A stretch of DNA of 64,000 nt from Torreya grandis (GCA_037957365.1 JARHVA010004902.1:1240001-1304000), one strand, 5' to 3'; positions 1 through 11,746 are shown, numbered from the stretch's first letter. Notes: generated by a model not told the origin, from the sequence alone. Numbers and translations are program-made.

Positions 1-594
1 TATAACACTTCATTGAAGATTATATTTGTTGATGTGTGCTCAACAAGGCAACAAGTAGCATTAAGAACTTCATAACATAATTATTTATCAGTAATAGCTA
101 CTTTCACCAACAATAATGACTATATTAACTTGGAAACATCTTCATTCAACTCCCTACCTCTTTTTAGAATGAATTCTATAACAACTTCAACAATTCCTTC
201 AGTCGATTGTTTGACCTTATCACAAATTATGATAAGACACATATATAGTGTTGTTGCAAGATCTTCTTTTGTCAATAAAATACAAATTCAAGATACAATT
301 CCATGATAGATTGGTCAATCATTACATCATGATCATAAATGGAAATGACATATTCAAGGGCAATCAAGGAAGTGTACGACATTTCCTTGTCTTCACCAAC
401 TATGGACCCAATTCGCCTTGGAAGTGATAATGAAATAACAAATAGAAGATCAAGAAACTTTGCTGATATTTTATGTGTTTCAGAATTCACATTTGCACAA
501 CGTGGAAGATATGCCATAAGTCTTTCTCCTATGTTTAAGGATTCTTAGCTTGGTAGAAAAAATACATAAGGATTTCTATAGCCACCAACATCTG

Positions 595-1092
595 TTAAAT
601 GGTGAACATGCATACAAATGACAAGGCAACCAAAACCACAATGTTCGCTTGAATAGTGTAAAACTTCATCAAGAGTTTATGCACTGTAACATAACCTCGC
701 TTCTTTTGATGATCTATCAGGGAGGAAACATATTGATTAATACTCTTTAGTCTATGATGAAGCTGATTGACTTTGCTCTTTCCATCTTCCCCACTTATAA
801 GTAATATTGCATAAAGTAAGGTAATAAGATTATTAATAAGTGGATCAACTACATCATGAGATTGTGCAAACTTCACCATGAGTAGACGGACAACCTATGT
901 GAGATATGGAACCCATAAGCGCCGATCACTTAGTTTAGATAATATGCACCCAACAAAATAGGTTGCATTTACCTTGAGAGCACTATTAGATGTGACGTGA
1001 CATCCCTTGGTTCCCTGAATTAGACCCGTGTGTTCCAACCACTGAATCCTATTATCATTCACAATATTTCCCTTATGCTCATCTAAGGTCAA
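595..1092 (-). pseudogene. Broken reading frame, function not recognised
   Basis: On the minus strand one frame runs from about 1092 to 595, interrupted by a single in-frame TAG near 894, giving about 166 codons. The product looks like a helical, Leu/Ile-rich protein (for example the stretch [14 protein letters not shown]), with no catalytic motif, zinc ligand or retrotransposon gag/pol motif that I recognise. A further open stretch of similar character (517-272) lies downstream in another frame, suggesting an added frameshift. It sits just inside a tRNA primer-binding-like site at 1616-1633 on the same strand, so it may be the internal region of a non-autonomous LTR element or a captured host fragment. 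I do not assign a function. Confidence 0.35.
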
Positions 1093-1250
1093 TTAATTTT
1101 TTTTCTTATCCATTTGTATGGGATAATGAAATTATCAACAATAATAATATTGAAATTAGAAACTCTACCTTGTATAGATTTCAAAATACCACCTAGATTC
1201 CACACCATTATGCACAAACAATTTTGGATTTTAGAGAAAAGATCCACTTT

Positions 1251-1608
1251 CTATTTTATACCCTTGATTTTTTGTAGGTATTGTTTTAATTGAGTGGCTA
1301 TCAACTTAACTTCCTTAACTCGTCTTAGCCATTCATCACACCTTTTATGAGTCCTCATTACATTCTCTACACTTGTATGCAATGTGGTTAGTTTCTTTTC
1401 AAGCACATCCTCTAGTTCATTTATAAATAAGATCTCCTTACCTTTGAATTGCATGTGAATTCCTTTTGCTCCTCTGTAGGGGTTTTAGGCTTAAATTTTG
1501 ACCTTTCCATCTTTATTTCTATCCATGCTTTTAGATGCTTATGATATTCTTGCATAGCTTGCAACATCTCTAACATGGATTCTTGCACTGTCCTCGTGAT
1601 TCACAGGG
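1251..1608 (-). pseudogene. Charged, coiled-coil-like frame next to a retroelement primer site
   Basis: Minus-strand open stretches lie directly downstream of the primer-binding-like site. The frame 1454-1251 (67 codons) is rich in Lys, Glu and Leu with heptad-like spacing (ELEDVLEKKL, LKQYLQKIK), and the stretch 1608-1455 is similarly charged in another frame. Position and composition fit the N-terminal part of an LTR-element gag-like protein. No CCHC knuckle or recognised gag domain is visible and the frames are short, so this is an inference from context. Confidence 0.3.
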
Positions 1609-1615
1609 TGGCAAG

Positions 1616-1633
1616 ATCATAACTTTGATACCA
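1616..1633 (-). other. Putative retroelement primer-binding site (initiator tRNA-Met type)
   Basis: The minus strand reads TGGTATCAAAGTTATGATC, close to the plant LTR-retrotransposon primer site TGGTATCAGAGC that pairs with the 3' end of initiator tRNA-Met. It follows a CA dinucleotide that could end an LTR (plus-strand positions just above 1633). This places a 5' LTR to the right and an internal region to the left. Confidence 0.5.
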
Positions 1634-1634
1634 C

Positions 1635-2482
1635 TGTATTGTCCCTTTTTAGCAATTTTCTGAATTCTAGAATTTACCATGAATCCTTTTCAATATTAAA
1701 CATCAAACAAATACAAAAACAACTCACATGCAATATTGATATTGAAAACCCACTTGAAATTTTTACCAAATTATTTGTTTTATGGAATTGAATACACACA
1801 AATATTGATAATGAAGCAATTTGAACACCAATAAAATGTTATAATAAAATCCTTACGTTTATTTTGCATCACTAGGGCAAAAGACAAAACCCTTACTTGG
1901 ATAAACATCCATAAAATAATTACATGTAATAATGAGCAACAAAAAACAAACATAGACACTCTAATGCAACAGTCCTAGATGGGGAGAATCCCCAATATAA
2001 CAATACTTGGAGAGAATCCCCAATGCAACAGTCCAGTTGGAAGGTAAGACCACGTAGCACAATTAAAACATGTACTTAATTCCAACCTATTAGCACAAGT
2101 GTAATCCCTGGATGGAATCACCACAAAGGAAAGGGGAGTTTTTGTCCTCAGATCTTGTACATCTAGAGGGTTTTTTATCTTTAGATGGAGAAGTTAAACC
2201 AAAAGCTCAAACTCTGAAATAGGGGTTTTGATTACAAAATATGAATCCTTGGATGAGTGTAAGAGAGGAGAATAAATAATGTCAAGGGGAATAGTGAAGC
2301 ACACGCATAACAAAAGGATCCAAGGAAGGGGGCTCCAAAAAGGGGTGCATCACATGGAAACACTCCATTACACAAGGTGTCCACATGGTTAATGGAAAAT
2401 GTGGCCCAATAAAGAAAGCACATTTCCAACATGAGGCGCCATAAAATGGTGCAATAATGAACTCCACTAGTAAAAAACTTAC
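1635..2482 (-). mobile_element. Probable LTR or non-coding part of a minus-strand LTR element
   Basis: No coding sequence was seen. Its position beside the primer site at 1616-1633 suggests an LTR read on the minus strand. A short internal duplication (gagaatccccaat at about 1984-2018) is present. The outer boundary and the second LTR were not found; the second would lie outside the window to the left. Confidence 0.3.
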
Positions 2483-2700
2483 AATAATAAACTCCACTAA
2501 GAATGTGCAACACATGTGTATAATAGTGAAGTCCAATAACAAAACTCTTGCAATAATAAATTCCACTAAGAATATGCACACACATGTGTGTAATAGCGAA
2601 GTACACTAGCAAAAAGCTTGCATTAGTAAATTTCATTAAGAATGTGCACACATATGTGTGCAATAGTAAATTCCACTAACAAAAGTATGCAATAGTAAAA
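2452..2700. repeat. Tandem repeat, 69-70 bp unit, three full copies plus partials
   Basis: Units start at 2483 (aataataaactccact), 2552 (aataataaattccact) and 2622 (attagtaaatttcatt), with a partial unit before and another at 2691. Each unit contains a variant of aagaatgtgcacacatgtgtg-aatag. Spacing is 69, 70 and 69 bp and the copies differ at many positions, so the array is old. Minus-strand open frames across it are a by-product of the repeat. Confidence 0.8.
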
Positions 2701-3659
2701 CCCACAAAGTGCAACACAAAGGGTCCCAAGTGGGGCACACCACCATGTGCATGAAAATTAATCCTAAAAGCAACCCAAGTGTGAAAAGGCTCAAACAACT
2801 CCACCACCCTGAGAAGGGGACATGACAGACTAAGGTTAACTATGATCCACAAACTTTAATCATGGCAAAAATGTGGTCCATAATGTAACACATATGTGCA
2901 ATCCACACAAGCAAAACTCGCTCTAACCCTGTGAGGAGTGGTCGAGTACCAACACTGGGAAGATCAAGACGTGTTGCCATAGTGCATTGCCTACAACCCA
3001 TGTCAAAAGATACAATATTTAAATCTAAGTGGTCATTGATTCATGGACTCCACATAATTCACAAAGTCCACACAACTTATAGAAAAAATCAAAGGGACCC
3101 ATTTAATAATTAAATATCGCATCTCACTTTTACTAAGCGTAATAAAACTTTCACATTTTACATATGACCCTACACGATCATTTAGTATCGTTACGATAAC
3201 GACCCTTACCTTATAACAATTCACACATTAATTTAAATTCTAATTCTCAACATATCTATGAACTAAAATACAAATTGTTTACTATAATTCACACATTAAT
3301 CTATATTTTAATTTTTAATACATCCGCAAAGTAAAATGAAAGTTATTTACCTTGCTTACTATATGCATCCCCCCATCCCCCATGGTTTTAACCATGTTCC
3401 TTAACCACTTCATGAATTTTGTACACAAGACACCTCATCCTTAAACCTATATTTACTATTTTTTAGGATGTACCAACCACGGATACATATCCATCCCATC
3501 ACATATTTAAGAAGTAAATCCACACCGTCCTTGCCAGCCCATTCTGTCACCTGCCACCATGTCAGCATCTCTCGCGGATTCCAATCCCTCTCAATGCATG
3601 GCCCCACCTCAGTTGCCCTCAAATATTAATAAACTAAACAAAACGATTTAAAAAATAAT
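2701..3659. other. No gene seen
   Basis: AT-rich non-coding sequence. No conserved protein motif, RNA gene or clear repeat boundary was recognised here. Confidence 0.5.
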
Positions 3660-4010
3660 AATAATAAACGCTTGATTGTGTGAACAATTGGCAGTCAGTT
3701 GGGCATCGGCCTCAAAACAGCAGGAGCGGAGCGAAAGAAAGAGAAGCAGCAACATCGGCAATCCATCCAAGGGAAGCGGCGGGAGAGGAGATGGTCGAGA
3801 AGTGACAGTATGCTACAGTAACAATAACACGCTTCTTCCATCCGTGCATACATGCATACAACGAATCTCTCCGCTTTCACAGAGGCGAAGCGTCGCAAAT
3901 CCTGTAATTAATTTCGCTTCCGACTAATTTGTGTCAAGGCATTTCCGCACGGCGTACTGTATCGGTGCTCTCTGCCCTTGCAGTCATTAAGTTTCTATTT
4001 CAGGTATTGC
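3660..4010 (+). promoter_or_regulatory. GC-rich block: candidate promoter and first (untranslated) exon
   Basis: A sharply GC- and CpG-richer island (about 3690-3970) stands out in AT-rich DNA, preceded by an A/T-rich stretch at 3640-3668. It ends in a donor-like junction, TTTCAG|GTATTG at about 4001-4002, followed by a long T tract. This arrangement resembles a plant promoter with a 5' UTR exon. The nearest plus-strand gene is the PHD gene whose first visible coding exon is at 38340, so linking them would need a first intron of about 34 kb, which is possible in conifers but unproven. It could instead be a decayed promoter or part of a transposon. Confidence 0.3.
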
Positions 4011-4770
4011 ATTTTTTTTTTTTTTTTGCTTCTGGATCATCTTTTCTTGCGGTAAGGGCATACGAGAAACGATTTGGCATTGGTGGGATTCGAACGCGCG
4101 CACATTTGTTTGAAGTTCTATATATTTTGAGTTGTGTTGTTGTGTTCTCTTTCTGGAAGCAAGGCATGCAGAAAACTCCAGTCTAGGGAGGGCAAATCAG
4201 TTAGTCACATGAGTTCTAATGTAACTAATGCTGACTCTTGAATTTCGTGCCCGGCTATGTTAGGGCATAAATGTTTCCCGTCTATCTTGTTTAAAGTAAA
4301 GCGCACCGTATATAAATAGTGTGCACAGAATTGCGCCTGATTTTTTTAACGCTAGTTGATCCCCTTTTTCTTGGCCAGAGAGATACTTATAGATGTTGAT
4401 TTGGGACGGCTACTTGAACAAGCCATGTTGCCGTGAGTACTGCATTTTGGCCAGTGGTCGTAAAATCCCACCAATTTACCGTTTTACCACAATTCAATCA
4501 ACACATGATGATGCTTGTTGTGCTAGTTGGGAGTTGTGATTTGGCGTTAGGGTCAGTCAAATGTGGAGCCGACATACACATTTGATCTTAGGGTTTCATC
4601 AAATATCCTCTTTAGAGTGTGCCTGCCGATGTTGTCACCCCTGTGCCCGCCGCCCAAAAAGGGGACGTTGAAGGCCTGTGGGACGCTGTAGTCTTGCTGA
4701 TGTGACTCACCCTAAAAACAAGATCCAATTAAAAGCTACTTTAAAAGACATAAAACCTTCTAACCTAAAA
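4011..4770. other. No gene seen; degenerate repeat-like DNA
   Basis: No coding motif. A GC-richer patch (4630-4690) resembles the subterminal GC-rich segments of the hAT-type elements elsewhere in the window, but no target duplication could be matched. Confidence 0.4.
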
Positions 4771-4791
4771 AACCCTAAACCCTAAACCCTA
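4771..4791. repeat. Telo-box / short interstitial plant telomere repeat
   Basis: Three consecutive copies of AACCCTA, the complement strand of the plant telomere unit TTTAGGG. In plants such short telo-boxes occur near promoters of growth-related genes; here no gene start can be tied to it. Confidence 0.75.
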
Positions 4792-5830
4792 GAAGCAATC
4801 TGAAAAGCTTTAAACGAACCCCTAATTTACATTATCAATCACTATTCAGCAAACTTACAAGGAAAAGGAGAGGAGAAAGAGGAGGAGCGGTTCCCAAGTT
4901 TCCCCTCAGATGATGATTCCGATTCCCGAGCTGTTAACTATACTTTTTTTGTTTTGGGCCTTATCGTGTTGATGTACTCTTCTTATCTTTGAGTTTGACA
5001 TTGTACTTTGTAATTTGAGTAATGAAAGTCATAATTTGTAAGTTATGATTTGGGAATATCATGTGGGAGCTGTATAGTCCCATATGAGTTAGCATGCAAA
5101 ATTCTTAAAAAAATCATGTTAGTAGAAATAATAAGTTACTAAAAATAACTGATTGTTAAAAATAGTAAGTTTCAAAAATTGCTAAAAATAATAAGTTGAT
5201 GTAACTCTAGGATTATCTTTTCTTTTAATAGGAGCCAAAAATAGCAATATCAGTTAACTTTAGGATTGGCTTTTCTTTTATTAGAATTTTAGTCCTGCAT
5301 GACAAGTCTATCTTTGAGTTGTGCATTATTAAAAGACTCTTTATTATTTTAGAAGAATAACGAAGAATTATAATTCTTTTTTTGTTGTTCAATATTGTTC
5401 TCTATAACTTTGTTATGTGTGTTTTGGAATTGCTGCGCTCTTGGCCCCATAATTACGAGATAGATTTTCTGGATCAATGGTTTTATCTAGTAAGTTATTT
5501 TTTTAAAAATTTCAGCCTATTTTAGTTTGTTTAAATTAATTTTTAATATATTTGTATTTTAAGATTTAAATATTAATTTTTATATATTATTTTAATAGCT
5601 GCCCCTTGTTGTCCCCAAAATATGGGAAATTTGTGTTGTCCTTGTCCCCTGACTCGAGACACGTGCAACACTAGTCTAAAATTATTAGATATATATTAAA
5701 TATTATTATCTCTTGATTGTTGTAATATATTATCAGATATATATTACAGAGTGAGGTTCAACTGTTGATTTACACAATTTCACTTTATACAACCTCCCTT
5801 TACCAAAATAAAAAATTAAATCCCTTCCAA
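4792..5830. other. No gene seen; AT-rich DNA
   Basis: Non-coding AT-rich sequence with small internal repeats (ataataagtt motifs near 5130-5200). The end at 5600-5670 has a GC-rich segment ending in gtgcaacactag, similar to hAT-type element termini in this window. Confidence 0.4.
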
Positions 5831-7260
5831 CGTAACTTGGACCTTTGGGGCAATTGTAGACCATGAATGCTGACCCCATCTCACCTTTTGTGCATGAAGC
5901 ACTAAGCAACAATAATCTATTATTTCTAGTGGAAGTGATGGTGAAAAATGAGGTTGTGTGTTCCTTCATATGGCATGGCAATGAGTTGTGTGTGGAGGAG
6001 ACTTTTCTTTCTCGGTGAGCTCGAGCAATGGTGAAGTAGTGGGGAAGGGAAAGGCCATACAAAACATGGAAGCAATCAAGAAATTCAAAGTGAGTTAGGC
6101 GGTGATGGTGAGGGGAAATGATAGTATTTCCGTTGATGGATTTGAAGAAGCCCAATAGATACATGTGCAAAGTTTATTGACATGTCACATATGTCAACGC
6201 AATTTGTAGCTTCCATTGAACTATTCAGTTACCCAATCTCAATGAAAACAAACAATCAAAGATGCTTACACTGTGCAAGCTGGGACCCCTTTGCAATGGA
6301 TGTAGGTCATGTAAATCCAATAGATGCCCTAAATACAAGTTTGGTGTACAATATGGGGCCCTTGTACGATATTACCTAAAATACTTTGTCATTTCCCCCC
6401 ATCATCAGTGCCCAACTCACCTTCAAATATTTTCCCACTTGCATGATTTGTTTGGCCTTGCTTTTTCTTATAGGGTTTTGAGTATGGCATTTATGTAAGT
6501 TCTTAAGCATGATTTAATTGCTCCAGGGTGTTAATATATATGCAACATGGGCGAACTAAAGCTACAAGATAGAATCCGAGACCTCAATGTCTTGTCCTCA
6601 CATAAGCGAGCATTGCAACGTTGATTCGAGCAACAAATTAGATGTGGATCCTTTTTGTAATCAAATCAGCTCTCATGACGTCTTCGTCCACCATTAACAA
6701 TAGAAAATGGCCAATGAAAGATGTCACCACCTTGCAAGTTGCAGATGCTTTTGCAATGGGTGTATACAGGCTATGTAAATCCAAACAGTTGCCCCAAATC
6801 TGGGTTCATGTACGATATGGCCCCTCTGGTGTACAATACTAAATATTTTATAATATAGGGTACCCTATATTACATAGTTATTAAATATTGTAATAATAAT
6901 ATTAAATAAATATTATATATATTATTTAATGTTATATATAATATGATATAATAATATATAATATTATATATATTAGTATAATGGTATTTATAATATTTTA
7001 ATTATTATAACCCATCAAATGCATTGGAATTAACATGTGGAAGGTCTATAACTGACGTGTCTGGGTTTTTTGTTGTTTGTTTTAAAGTGCTGAAAGTTTT
7101 GTTTTTTGTGCAGTCACTAAACATTGCATGGAGGTGATGTGTTTTACAGTGAACTTGAGCAATGGCAAATTGGTGGGGAAGGGCAAGCCAATACAAAAAA
7201 TGCAAGTGGAGAAAGATATCAAGGTGAGTTGGGTGGTGATGCTTAGGGGCAATGACATGG
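5830..7260. repeat. Cluster of diverged dispersed-repeat copies
   Basis: Two segments (about 6010-6140 and 7145-7260) share a diverged sequence around gagcaatggtgaagtagtggggaaggg. Two others (6265-6375 and 6690-6840) share a block containing atgtaaatccaa and tgtacaatat. A copy of the second block occurs in inverse orientation at 9330-9500. The copies look like fragments of one non-autonomous repeat family; no protein motif is present, and the 60-145 codon open frames across them have no recognisable content. Confidence 0.45.
6843..7010. repeat. AT-rich, partly palindromic low-complexity tract
   Basis: Almost pure A/T with many TATAATATTA-like inverted motifs, likely able to form hairpins. 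No gene. Confidence 0.7.
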
Positions 7261-7748
7261 TATGTTAGATATCCAACAACTATTTTAAAAACACAACGAA
7301 TGCACCGTGTGTCAATTTAGACAAGTCTAAAACTAAATTGACAAAAATTCTAATTGTGTTAACTATACAAAACCTAATTAGATGACTCTAAAACCAAATA
7401 GACAGAAAATGGCAAAGGCTTTTTCAATGAAAGACGCCTCCTATATAATCTAATTGGGGGATGCATGATGCCATATGAAAATAGATATATACAAGCTTTT
7501 TTATTCTCATTCTCAATAACACTAACAATAGTTATTGTATTTGTAACAATAGTACTTAATTATCTTTATTTGGTGAATAGAAGGGTACAAGTTTTGCGAG
7601 GACCACACGCGCAATCAATTTTGGATAATTTTTTGGACAAGGGTTAGAATCCCCACCAATTCGTACATGCTATCTTTGAGCACTATGGTAGTTTAATTGC
7701 TCGCAACATAATCATGCACACAATTTGAACAAAAAAGATTTTGAAAGT
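7261..7748. other. No gene seen
   Basis: Non-coding AT-rich sequence; the short open frame at 7465-7647 has no recognisable domain and no supporting splice context. Confidence 0.4.
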
Positions 7749-7970
7749 GTATGCATCTAAATTTGCTCGCTTCATTTATCGTCACTAATATTATAATTAG
7801 TCAATACTAACATTGCTAATTCATGTCTTTCTTCTTTGAAAGACCATTACTCCTACTTTGTCCATTCGCAATGTCCTTTCAAAGAGGGGCAAAATGTATG
7901 CATCTAAATTTGCTCGCTTCATTTATTGTCACTAATATTATTATTAGTTGACACTAACATCATTAATTCT
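7749..7970. repeat. Direct repeat of about 74 bp, two copies 147 bp apart
   Basis: Copies begin at 7749 and 7896, each starting gtatgcatctaaatttgctc and differing at only a few positions over about 74 bp. The 73-bp spacer contains mainly pyrimidine-rich DNA. This may be a slippage duplication or a fragment of a transposon terminus. Confidence 0.7.
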
Positions 7971-9329
7971 GTCTAATTCCTCCTTACTAACTCCTAATAA
8001 TGTTTCTAACATCCCCTTCATTCAGCTTATCATACTTCAACCTTACCCCTTCTTGTGTCTTCATTAATTCTTCTAATCTATCTTGATTATCACCTAACCC
8101 CACTTATCTATTATATTGAATTTTTAATTCACAATCCCACCTACCTGTCTACTCCTAGGCTTTCCTACGAGCCTGCTCCTTAGTTCCCATCTAATCTCAC
8201 TTATCTAATCATCTACTAATCTTGCTTATCCCCCTAATGGATTCTAGAATTCTCCAATTCGAGAATCTTCTACTATTCTGTCCATCCTCTCTAGAATCCT
8301 CCAATTCTAGAGGCTTCTTGGGAATTTTTAATTCCCTTTAATTCCCTCGATATCCTCTAGTATTTAAACACCCCCATCCTCCATTGAAACCAATCTTGGG
8401 AATGTGAGGCAAAACCATGCTAACAACACCACATGATCTATGAGCTTCCATGCTATCATCTTAGTCTGTTGTCAAGGCAATCACATGTTCCAATAATTTG
8501 AGTCTCCCAAGCAAACCCATTCAGTCAAGAGCAAGTAATCAAGCATAAGTCAATTTGGAGCAAGATTGGGTTTAAGAGGTCATGTTGCTGGTATAATTTT
8601 GTTTTGAATTCATTTTTGTTTGCATTATGATCTTGCTTGTTTCAAATTTTGAAGATTGGTGTTTTGAGTAATTTTTGATATAATTTTCATATCTAAATCT
8701 CATTGCTCAAAATTACCATCTTATAGAAAGGACTTTCTCAAACTCTTTGACTGAACAAAACAATCTCAAACATATGGTCATTATGGCAATATATGGTTGA
8801 AAAAATACCTGAAAGAGACATCTGTGTTCATTGAGATGACATTTGTTTCAATCATGTATTGAGTAACTTAAACAGTTTGGTGGAAGCTACATATTGCATT
8901 CGCATATGTGATATGTCACTGAACTTTGTATGTGTCTGGTCGGGCTCCATCAAGTCCATCACTTGAAATTCCCTCTCATTGCCCATCACCATCACCACCA
9001 CCACCCACCTCATTTGGAAACCATGTATGGTAATGATGCATTTGTATTGCTACAAAGAATATGCATATAACTATTGAGAGGGGAGTGAAACCATTGATAG
9101 GTGGAAGATTAAATTTGTTCACCATATGAATGAACCAACACAACACCCAACAGAGTAGTGCATATCTGTCAAACATTTTAGGTTTCGGGCAGAATATGGC
9201 CTTCCAATGGAAAACATTAAATTCAGTCTGTCTAAATATGACTCTATTTGATGTTTTTGAATGTTCTTAAGCCTAATTTAATTACTCTAGATGTTGATAA
9301 CATGCAAGTGGTGAAAGATTTCAATGAGC
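7971..9329. other. No gene seen; pyrimidine-rich then mixed non-coding DNA
   Basis: From about 7971 to 8400 the plus strand is strongly C/T-rich (many cctaa/tctaat motifs). From 8400 to 9329 no coding motif or sharp repeat was recognised, apart from a (CACCAT)-rich patch near 8985-9005. Confidence 0.45.
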
Positions 9330-9500
9330 ATTGGTGGTGACGATGAGTGGTGATGATAGGATGTTGCAGGTGATACCATATACCAGGGGGCCCATATTGT
9401 ACACCAAACTCGGATTCAGGGTAGTGGTTGGATTTACATGACCTACATCACCCTTTGCAAAGGGGTCTATATAGCTTGTAGGGTGGCACATCTTTGATTT
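9330..9500 (-). repeat. Inverted copy of the dispersed repeat at 6265-6375
   Basis: Read on the minus strand, this segment contains gatgtaggtcatgtaaatcc and gtttggtgtacaatatggg in the same order and spacing as 6299-6360 on the plus strand. The pair is about 3.0 kb apart in inverted orientation. Confidence 0.65.
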
Positions 9501-9879
9501 GTTGAGGGTGAATGAGGATGTCACGAGAGTTGGTTTGATTGAAACAAGACTTCTTGTTTGATTGAAACAAGACTCCTTGTTTGATTGTTTGATGTATAGC
9601 GTCAATCAATGATGCAATGTTGCTAATGTGGGGACAAGACATTGAGGTGCCAAAGTCTACGTTGTTGCTTCCAGTCATCCATGTGACCAATATTTTGCCA
9701 CTAGAGAGCAATTTTTTTTTCTTTAGGCGTTCCTTGCACCATCGGGGTGACTGCTCATCTAAATGCAGGTAGGTGCATAAGGCACTAGCTATTGTGCACC
9801 TTAGATGGACCTTTCCACTCCTTTCCTTCCTATGCGCTATATCACATGAAGGCTTTATACATAGTAGCACATACCAACC

Positions 9880-10990
9880 GGAGGTAGTTTATTGATGTTT
9901 ATGTACAAGCTTGTAGTATTTGGTGTTGTGGGCCATCCACAATCTTTAGTCTTGGGGTCTATTTTTTACCTACATTTAAACTGAGCTCATAGAAGTTATT
10001 TTTTAGAAATTCTTCTTGAATCATGCCCAACACAGGCCACATAGAATTACTGGCATTTTATTCCACTAGGCTGCTAGGTTTGAAGGGTTTCTATCCACCA
10101 AAATTTGTGTTGGACATGCATCCAACATTGTCACACTACAAGATTTGAACCCAGTGGGCGGGTTAAAAATCATAAATTCTAGTTATTAAATCAGGATGTG
10201 CCAAAGTGATGCTATTATAGTATTAATGACATTGTATTATAGGGGGACCAGCCCACCTTGTTTGGCTGTCAAACAATTTATTTGTGACTGTCTTTGTTGG
10301 AAAAACTCCCTCCATCCGTGCACATGGTTATGCCAATTCGATTGCAATGAACCAAAATTTGAAAATGCAACGGCTTGTAAAACAGTTCCACAACATTTAA
10401 CTAGATAGTTTGACAGTTCCCGTTACATATATTGTGTTTACAAATATTTTATACATCCGTCTATATTTTTGTCAGTGATGGATAATCTTTACAAATGCAA
10501 TTTATAGGAGATGGCCTTATCCAAAAACTACATGTAGTTTATGGTTTAAAAAGCCAAAAACATGTAAATAACCCTCATATAGATATTGTTGGACCACATT
10601 TGTGGCTAGTGGCCCAATTTTGTGCAGTGGGCCCACCATTTTATAAGCAGATAGCCCACTATTAGGTTTAATGGGCCATCCCACCATTTTAGGTATTGTT
10701 CACCTAACTTTTTTGGTCAATGTGTCTATAAGCTAATTGGTAGGATTTGGTAGGTTTAAAAAAAAGGGTTTTCTTATGATAAATTGTATGAAAAGTGTGT
10801 TTTCTATCCCAAGTCTTGGGGCCCATTTTTATGTAAGTGATAAATTGAGCCACAAAAGTTTTTTTTAAAGAAGTTATGCTTGAAGCACTCAATTTCATAC
10901 ATTTTCTCTAGCTAAATTGCTATATTTGAAGTGTTTTCATTTCACCAAAATTTACCCTGGGCTTGTGGCCAACATCATCCCTCTAAAAGT
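9880..10990. repeat. Diverged repeats flanking the gypsy element
   Basis: Segments 9960-10130 and 10800-10970 resemble each other (both contain a caccaaaattt block followed by ggcttgtggcc / ggacatgcatcc). Segment 10590-10740 resembles 18440-18540 beyond the gypsy element (gttcacctaacttttttggtcaatgtg against gttcatctaacctatttgttcaatgtg). No coding motif was found. The element probably inserted into an older repeat array. Confidence 0.4.
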
Positions 10991-11037
10991 TTCGAACATG
11001 GTGGATGGCTTGAAACTCATTGGTCCCTGTAATGCCC

Positions 11038-11732
11038 CCTTTTTAACTTGCAACACTGAGTAAGTTCTTTGTCAACAGTTAGAATAAAAAGACCGAGTTT
11101 TTCAATCAAAGTAAAGCGACTAAGTTTGTTTGCATTTAGAATAAAGTTAGTTGGGAGGTTGCCCCATAAAATAAGGCAGAGAGAAGATGCCTATGGCAGT
11201 GAGTTAGCATCACAATTAGAGGGAGTTGTTCGGTTAGTTGCCTATGTATGAGGAATTTAATCATCAATTAGCTACCACCATTTGTGGATTGAATTCTTAT
11301 GATTTAGGATCATTGGGCACTGTGCTATTAAACAACACATAAGCCAGAGAGAATATCTTTTTGAATATTAACAAAACTCAAGTTCAGCTACAAGAAGTTG
11401 ATGCTCCTACAACAACTTGCTTGGCGCATGAGGACAAAACCCTTTAGGTGTAAACTCGACTTGGGGATGACAACACTTAGGAAAATATGTGATGTAGGGC
11501 ATTTTAGATTTGCACAGACTCAAGGATCATCAAGATGAACAATTGCATGACTGCATGTGTGTTAAGGATACTTCAGAGTTCATAATTGGGATGCTGGGTG
11601 TTTTGCCAGTGAGTTGTATTAGTTTAGTAGCTCTCCATTTGCATGTATGTGTTTCATGAAAAAAATGAAATCTATTGTTAGTGATTTTTTGGGTTTGATT
11701 ATTTGTATGCATTTAGTGTATAGGACATTTCA
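11038..11732 (+). repeat. 5' LTR of Ty3/gypsy element (695 bp)
   Basis: Begins TGTAATGCCCCC and ends CA, directly before the primer site at 11734. It aligns along its length with 17520-18231 (shared blocks include cacaactgagtaag-like and gtagtttagtagctctccatttgcatgtatgtg-like stretches) with scattered differences, so the insertion is old. Confidence 0.85.
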
Positions 11733-11733
11733 G

Positions 11734-11746
11734 TGGTATCAGAGCG
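11734..11746 (+). other. Primer-binding site (initiator tRNA-Met)
   Basis: TGGTATCAGAGCG lies one base after the 5' LTR end, matching the plant initiator tRNA-Met primer site TGGTATCAGAGC exactly. Confidence 0.9.

Noticed and set aside
2232..2663. Two overlapping minus-strand open frames (143 and 99 codons)
   Set aside because: They run through a 69-70 bp tandem repeat whose periodicity keeps frames open.
4085..4106. tRNA-like T-arm (complement GCGTTCGAATCCCACCAATGCC)
   Set aside because: It contains a B-box-like GTTCGAATC, but no matching acceptor stem, D-arm or anticodon arm could be found in the flanking 80 bases.
5733..6170. Minus-strand 145-codon open frame
   Set aside because: No domain recognised and it overlaps a dispersed repeat.
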